From Phycisphaerales bacterium (lineage in GTDB: Bacteria > Planctomycetota > Phycisphaerae > UBA1845), in assembly GCA_020852275.1 (NCBI GenBank), contig JADZBE010000038.1:109374-173373 (forward strand): a DNA stretch of 64,000 nt, given 5' to 3'. Below the pieces are notes generated by a model. The model worked only from the letters and a program-made list of their open reading frames with translations. It searched no databases and was not told where the DNA came from. The translations under genes and the position numbers were made by a program. Positions within the stretch are counted from its first letter, which is position 1; each line of letters starts with the position of its first letter. Positions 60,871-64,000 of the stretch are shown here, one piece after another.

Positions 60871-61962
60871 ATGAAGGAGTTGTTTGCTTTCGCGGCATGC
60901 ACTGTCGCGTGCGGTGGACTCCTGCATCCGTCGCAGGCGGAGCCGCCCAAAGGCTATCGGGAAGTCCGGGTCACGGACGATCCCGGTTCGTTTGAGTACT
61001 TCCCGAGAATCAACAATCGAGGCCAGATCGTCTTTACCATGCGCACCCCCGGCGACGGCGACGATCGCACGGATGAAATCTTCCTGTACGACAGCGGCCG
61101 GTTGATTCGGATCACGGAGGATCACAAGAAGGACGCCTTCCCTAGAATCAACGACGAAGGAACGGTCGTCTGGTGCCGAGCCATGGGACCGGACGGGGAG
61201 TACGGTCCGACGTACGAGATCATGCTGCGCACCGCGGACGGACAGATCACGCGCCTGACCGCTGACGATCGGGACGACTACGGCGCCGTCATCAACAACC
61301 TCGGGCACATTGCATGGTCCAAGGAGTATGGTTACGGCTGCTCGGGCATGGTGGTGCAAAGTGACATTCACTTCTTCGACGGGCGGACGGAGCAGCGGCT
61401 GACGTTCGATGGAGATGGTCAGGATGGCTTCTCAAATCAACTGGGGGACCTCAACGATCTCGATGAAATCGTCTGGACCAAGTACAACTTCTGCGTCATC
61501 GGCTGGTGGGACTCGGACATCATGCTGTACCGCGATGGCCGCATCCGACAGCTTGATCCCGAGTACTCCTTCGAGCCGCAGACTCCGTCCATTAACAACA
61601 CGAGCACAGTAGCTTGGACGAACAACTTCAATTCGGATGGACGCTCTGGAATCCAACTATGGAAAGACGGAATAGTCTCTGACCTTACTGAGTGGGGTGA
61701 TGTTCCAGACGTCAATGAAAGCGGAGAAGTTGCGTTCACTCGGTGGTACGACATTGAGCAGACGCGCCAGGTCTGGTTGTATCGCACCGGGAGATTCATT
61801 CAGATGACCTCGGATCAGGACTTCAACTATGGTCCGAGCATGAATGACGCGGGGGACTTGGCATTCCAGTCCGGACGTCCTTTCGTCACGGATATCCGTA
61901 TGCTGCTGAACGGTGGAAGCTTGAATTCCTCCGGACAGAGTGTTCGAGTACATCGGCGTTAA
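60871..61962 (+). CDS. Secreted beta-propeller-like protein (duplicate 2)
   Basis: Also 363 residues, collinear with the preceding gene without large gaps. Identical stretches include LLHPSQAEPPKGY, CVIGWWDSDI and QLDPEYSFEPQ. The same blade series appears (INNRGQIVF, INDEGTVVW, INNLGHIAW, LNDLDEIVW, INNTSTVAW, VNESGEVAF, MNDAGDLAF). GGAG precedes the ATG at 60871. A recent tandem duplication, 80 bp apart. The end differs slightly (SLNSSGQSVRVHRR). From about 61600 the codon use is more A/T-rich than in duplicate 1. Confidence 0.88.
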   Translation: MKELFAFAACTVACGGLLHPSQAEPPKGYREVRVTDDPGSFEYFPRINNRGQIVFTMRTPGDGDDRTDEIFLYDSGRLIRITEDHKKDAFPRINDEGTVVWCRAMGPDGEYGPTYEIMLRTADGQITRLTADDRDDYGAVINNLGHIAWSKEYGYGCSGMVVQSDIHFFDGRTEQRLTFDGDGQDGFSNQLGDLNDLDEIVWTKYNFCVIGWWDSDIMLYRDGRIRQLDPEYSFEPQTPSINNTSTVAWTNNFNSDGRSGIQLWKDGIVSDLTEWGDVPDVNESGEVAFTRWYDIEQTRQVWLYRTGRFIQMTSDQDFNYGPSMNDAGDLAFQSGRPFVTDIRMLLNGGSLNSSGQSVRVHRR

Positions 61963-62032
61963 GAATGCTCCCTTCCAATAATTCCATCAGTCCGTTGCAT
62001 CCCGTCAGGCTGCAATCAACCGGAGAAATACC

Positions 62033-62953
62033 ATGTTCATGAAGTTTTTTCGGACCTCGTTGGTTCTGATTACCCTTCTGTGCCTCCTGTTCGGAGCAGG
62101 CATTGCAGTGGCCGACACGATTACATTTGGACCTTCAAGCGGAGACTGGAATAACGCACTGCATTGGGACTTGCTTCGGATCCCGAGCGCTGGCGATGAC
62201 GTCGTCATCGATTCCGGGAAGACCTGCAAGATCGAGGACATGTCCACGTTGGCGTTCGCCAAGACGCTCAACCTTGCGGGTACGCTTGAGATTCGGGGAG
62301 AAAAGCTGATTCTCGGCCAGAGCAACACGGATACGACCTCGACCGTCGACGGCACGGTCTATTTCGAGAAGGTCGGCGACGACGCCGCAACCCTGATGGC
62401 GCGTGGAGGGAAGGTCACCATCACCGGAACCGGGACGCTCAATGCGAGCAAGGCCGTGAATTCCAACTATGAGGGAACCTTGAGCCTGTGTCATCAAGGG
62501 TTCTTCAACTACAGCGGGGACGGGTTCATCATTGATGACGATGTGATCCTCAAGGGGAGCCTGCTGATTTTGGCCTGCCTGGAGCTTAATGGAAAAGCCA
62601 AGGTCAACGCGGCTTCCGACGTATTCCAGGTGGGGGCTGGAGAGACCATGGCGTGTTATGGCAGCAATTGTGCGGATTTCGTGATTTCTGGAACGGGCAA
62701 GTTTGTCGTTTCCGATGGGATGCTCCGCTTCGGCGTGGTGGATTATGAGTCGGCCGCCACCCCCGACTGGCAGATCACCGGCGGTGAAATCGAGGTTTTC
62801 GCCGACGGCGAATACGAAGACGTACACATCATGATCACCATGACCGGCGGTGTGCTGGACTTTGATACACCCTTCCTTAACGATGGTGGTTTTGAGTTCA
62901 CAGGCGGCCGCATCGAGCGATTGGCAAGCCAACTCGTTCGACTGAAGAGATAG
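62033..62953 (+). CDS. Secreted beta-helix-like protein
   Basis: A 306-residue exported protein. The signal peptide is MKFFRTSLVLITLLCLLFGAGIAVA. It is followed by FGPSSGDWNNALHWDLLRIPSAGDDVVIDSGKTC and a series of short beta strands typical of right-handed beta-helices (LNLAGTLEIRGEKLILGQ, GKVTITGTGTLNAS, GTGKFVVSDGMLRFG). GGAG lies before the ATG. Its N-terminal DWNNALHW pattern recalls the WSTPSNWSP of the gene at 59213, so the two may belong to the same secreted family. No sorting signal is seen at the C-terminus. Confidence 0.82.
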   Translation: MFMKFFRTSLVLITLLCLLFGAGIAVADTITFGPSSGDWNNALHWDLLRIPSAGDDVVIDSGKTCKIEDMSTLAFAKTLNLAGTLEIRGEKLILGQSNTDTTSTVDGTVYFEKVGDDAATLMARGGKVTITGTGTLNASKAVNSNYEGTLSLCHQGFFNYSGDGFIIDDDVILKGSLLILACLELNGKAKVNAASDVFQVGAGETMACYGSNCADFVISGTGKFVVSDGMLRFGVVDYESAATPDWQITGGEIEVFADGEYEDVHIMITMTGGVLDFDTPFLNDGGFEFTGGRIERLASQLVRLKR

Positions 62954-62979
62954 ACTTTCCGCGCTGCCGAAGACCTCGT

Positions 62980-63176
62980 GGGAGGAGGGCGCCTCGCCCG
63001 GAGGGCGTGCGAGCGTTGCCAGGGACTTGGAGTCCCTGGGACCGCAGTCGCCTCTCACTTGCCTGCGCCCGGAGGGCGCGCGAAGCCTTCGTCCGCCCTC
63101 CGGGCGGCGGGAAGAGATGATGAACGTTTCCAGGGGCTTCAAGCCCCTGGCAACCATCGCGCGCCCTACGGGCGAA
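62980..63176. repeat. Composite palindromic repeat (copy 2)
   Basis: Modules CGCCCGGAGGGCGTGCGAG, GTTGCCAGGGACTTGGAGTC, GCGCCCGGAGGGCGCGCGAA, GCCCTCCGGGCGG, CCAGGGGCTTCAAGCCCCTG and CGCGCCCTACGGGCG. The same modules appear, largely in opposite order, at 27675-27870. The remaining 150 bp before the next gene show no gene. Confidence 0.8.
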
Positions 63177-63325
63177 GAGAGGATGCCAGGATTTACGGCC
63201 AGACCTTGGCGACCTTATTGCCGGCCCAACGAGGTTGCTCCGCAGTTTGGCTTGCTAGAATGGGTGAGGCGGCGGGTTGACCACGGGGGGATCCGTGGCG
63301 CCGCCGATACGAGAGGGGGAAGGGA

Positions 63326-64000
63326 ATGGCTCGTGGCCTGACGGCGCTGGGGGTCTTTGCATGCACATGGGCTTTGCCTGCCGCGGTCTTGGCTGATCCA
63401 CCGGCCAAGTGGACCGTGATGGTGTACCTGTCGGGGGACAACGACCTCGAGAAGTACGTGGTGCGGGATCTGGAGCTGGAGCTGGCGGTTACGGGATCGA
63501 CCGGCGACGTGCAGGTGGTGGCGCTGGCCGACCGGGGTCCGGGATACGACACGAGCCGCGGCGACTGGGAAACGACCAAGCTGTATCACGTCGAGGCGGG
63601 TCTGATCGCCGACGCCCATCACGCGCTGGCCGACTGGGGCGAGCGCAACATGGGCGACGCGCGGACGCTTCTCGACTTCGTGGAATGGTCGCGCGAGACC
63701 TACCCGGCGGAACGCTATGCGCTGTACTTCTGGGGCCACGGGTGGAATTGGCACCCCGGCTACGTGATGGGCGACGACACCGACCACGACGCGCTGGACC
63801 TTGACGAGTTGAAGGCCGCGCTCCCGGAGCTTGGGTTTATTGACTTCGTCGGCTACGACGGCTGCAACATGGCCGCGATCGAGGTGCAGGCGATGTGGCG
63901 CGGTCATGCGACGGCGCTGGCGCACTCGCAGGAGTGGGTGGGCTGGGATGGCGTGGAGTACGACGCCGTGCTCGCGCGGCTGGCAGCGGACCCTGAGATG
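63326..64000 (+). CDS. Clostripain-like (C11) cysteine peptidase, truncated by the window end
   Basis: The first 225 codons of an exported C11-family protease. A signal peptide (about 1-23, ALPAAVLA) is followed by KWTVMVYLSGDNDLEKYV, the family start. The catalytic dyad is H138 in YFWGHGWNWH and C180 in VGYDGCNMA. GGGGAAGGGA directly precedes the ATG. C11 peptidases cleave after Arg or Lys and are secreted in many gut and aquatic bacteria. The gene runs off the right edge, so further domains cannot be judged. It closes a run of secreted proteins from 59 kb on. Confidence 0.93.
   Translation, partial: MARGLTALGVFACTWALPAAVLADPPAKWTVMVYLSGDNDLEKYVVRDLELELAVTGSTGDVQVVALADRGPGYDTSRGDWETTKLYHVEAGLIADAHHALADWGERNMGDARTLLDFVEWSRETYPAERYALYFWGHGWNWHPGYVMGDDTDHDALDLDELKAALPELGFIDFVGYDGCNMAAIEVQAMWRGHATALAHSQEWVGWDGVEYDAVLARLAADPEM

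Overview
The window is high-GC bacterial DNA, most probably from a planctomycete (Planctomycetota, perhaps a Phycisphaerae-type lineage). The evidence is a pseudopilin with the FTLIELLVVIAIIALL segment, a membrane protein ending in a CETCGYNL...CPECG zinc ribbon, many secreted proteins of unknown family, a sulfated-polysaccharide type gene set, and very abundant short palindromic and heptanucleotide repeats between genes. This is inference; there is no rRNA gene here to confirm it.

Layout. 1-7.4 kb: a CheY-type receiver, a multi-pass membrane protein, then a minus-strand block with uvrB, a histidine-biosynthesis fusion (HisA-HisI-HisE) and lgt. 8-27.5 kb: mixed housekeeping and hypothetical genes (chorismate-lyase-like, HemW/HemN-like radical SAM, GNAT, a degenerate P-loop protein, a pseudopilin, a two-repeat secreted protein, a thioredoxin-like lipoprotein, glutamate dehydrogenase, Uma2 family, cysC, FmdB-type zinc ribbon, histidine kinase). 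28-47.3 kb: a long plus-strand exopolysaccharide cluster (heparinase-like, two nucleotidyltransferase/beta-helix proteins, one fused to a polyprenyl sugar-phosphate transferase, Wzc-like kinase, Wza-like export lipoprotein, WecG-type and two GT4 glycosyltransferases, methyltransferase, sulfotransferase, Wzx-like flippase, sulfatase-fold enzyme). 47.4-58.7 kb: tRNA-Lys(CTT), selD, a Rieske ferredoxin, a GH29 fucosidase, trpS, CPBP protease, accA, an M14 peptidase. 59-64 kb: a run of secreted proteins, including a tandem duplicate pair, ending in a truncated clostripain-like peptidase.

Main result: the window holds two linked signs of selenocysteine use. selD carries an in-frame TGA at the position of its catalytic Cys. 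The thioredoxin-like lipoprotein at 17818-18342 carries an in-frame TGA exactly where the first Cys of the CxxC motif belongs (U-G-P-C), followed by a perfect 7-bp hairpin at SECIS-like spacing. An ordinary gene caller would break both genes. The second theme is repeats. Several unrelated tandem repeats share a 7-bp period (GAATGCC, TTCAGGG/GCAAGGT, GAGACCC). One lies in frame inside a radical SAM gene, one sits between a good ribosome-binding site and a signal-peptide ORF so that copy number would set the reading frame, and others supply the last codons of exopolysaccharide genes.
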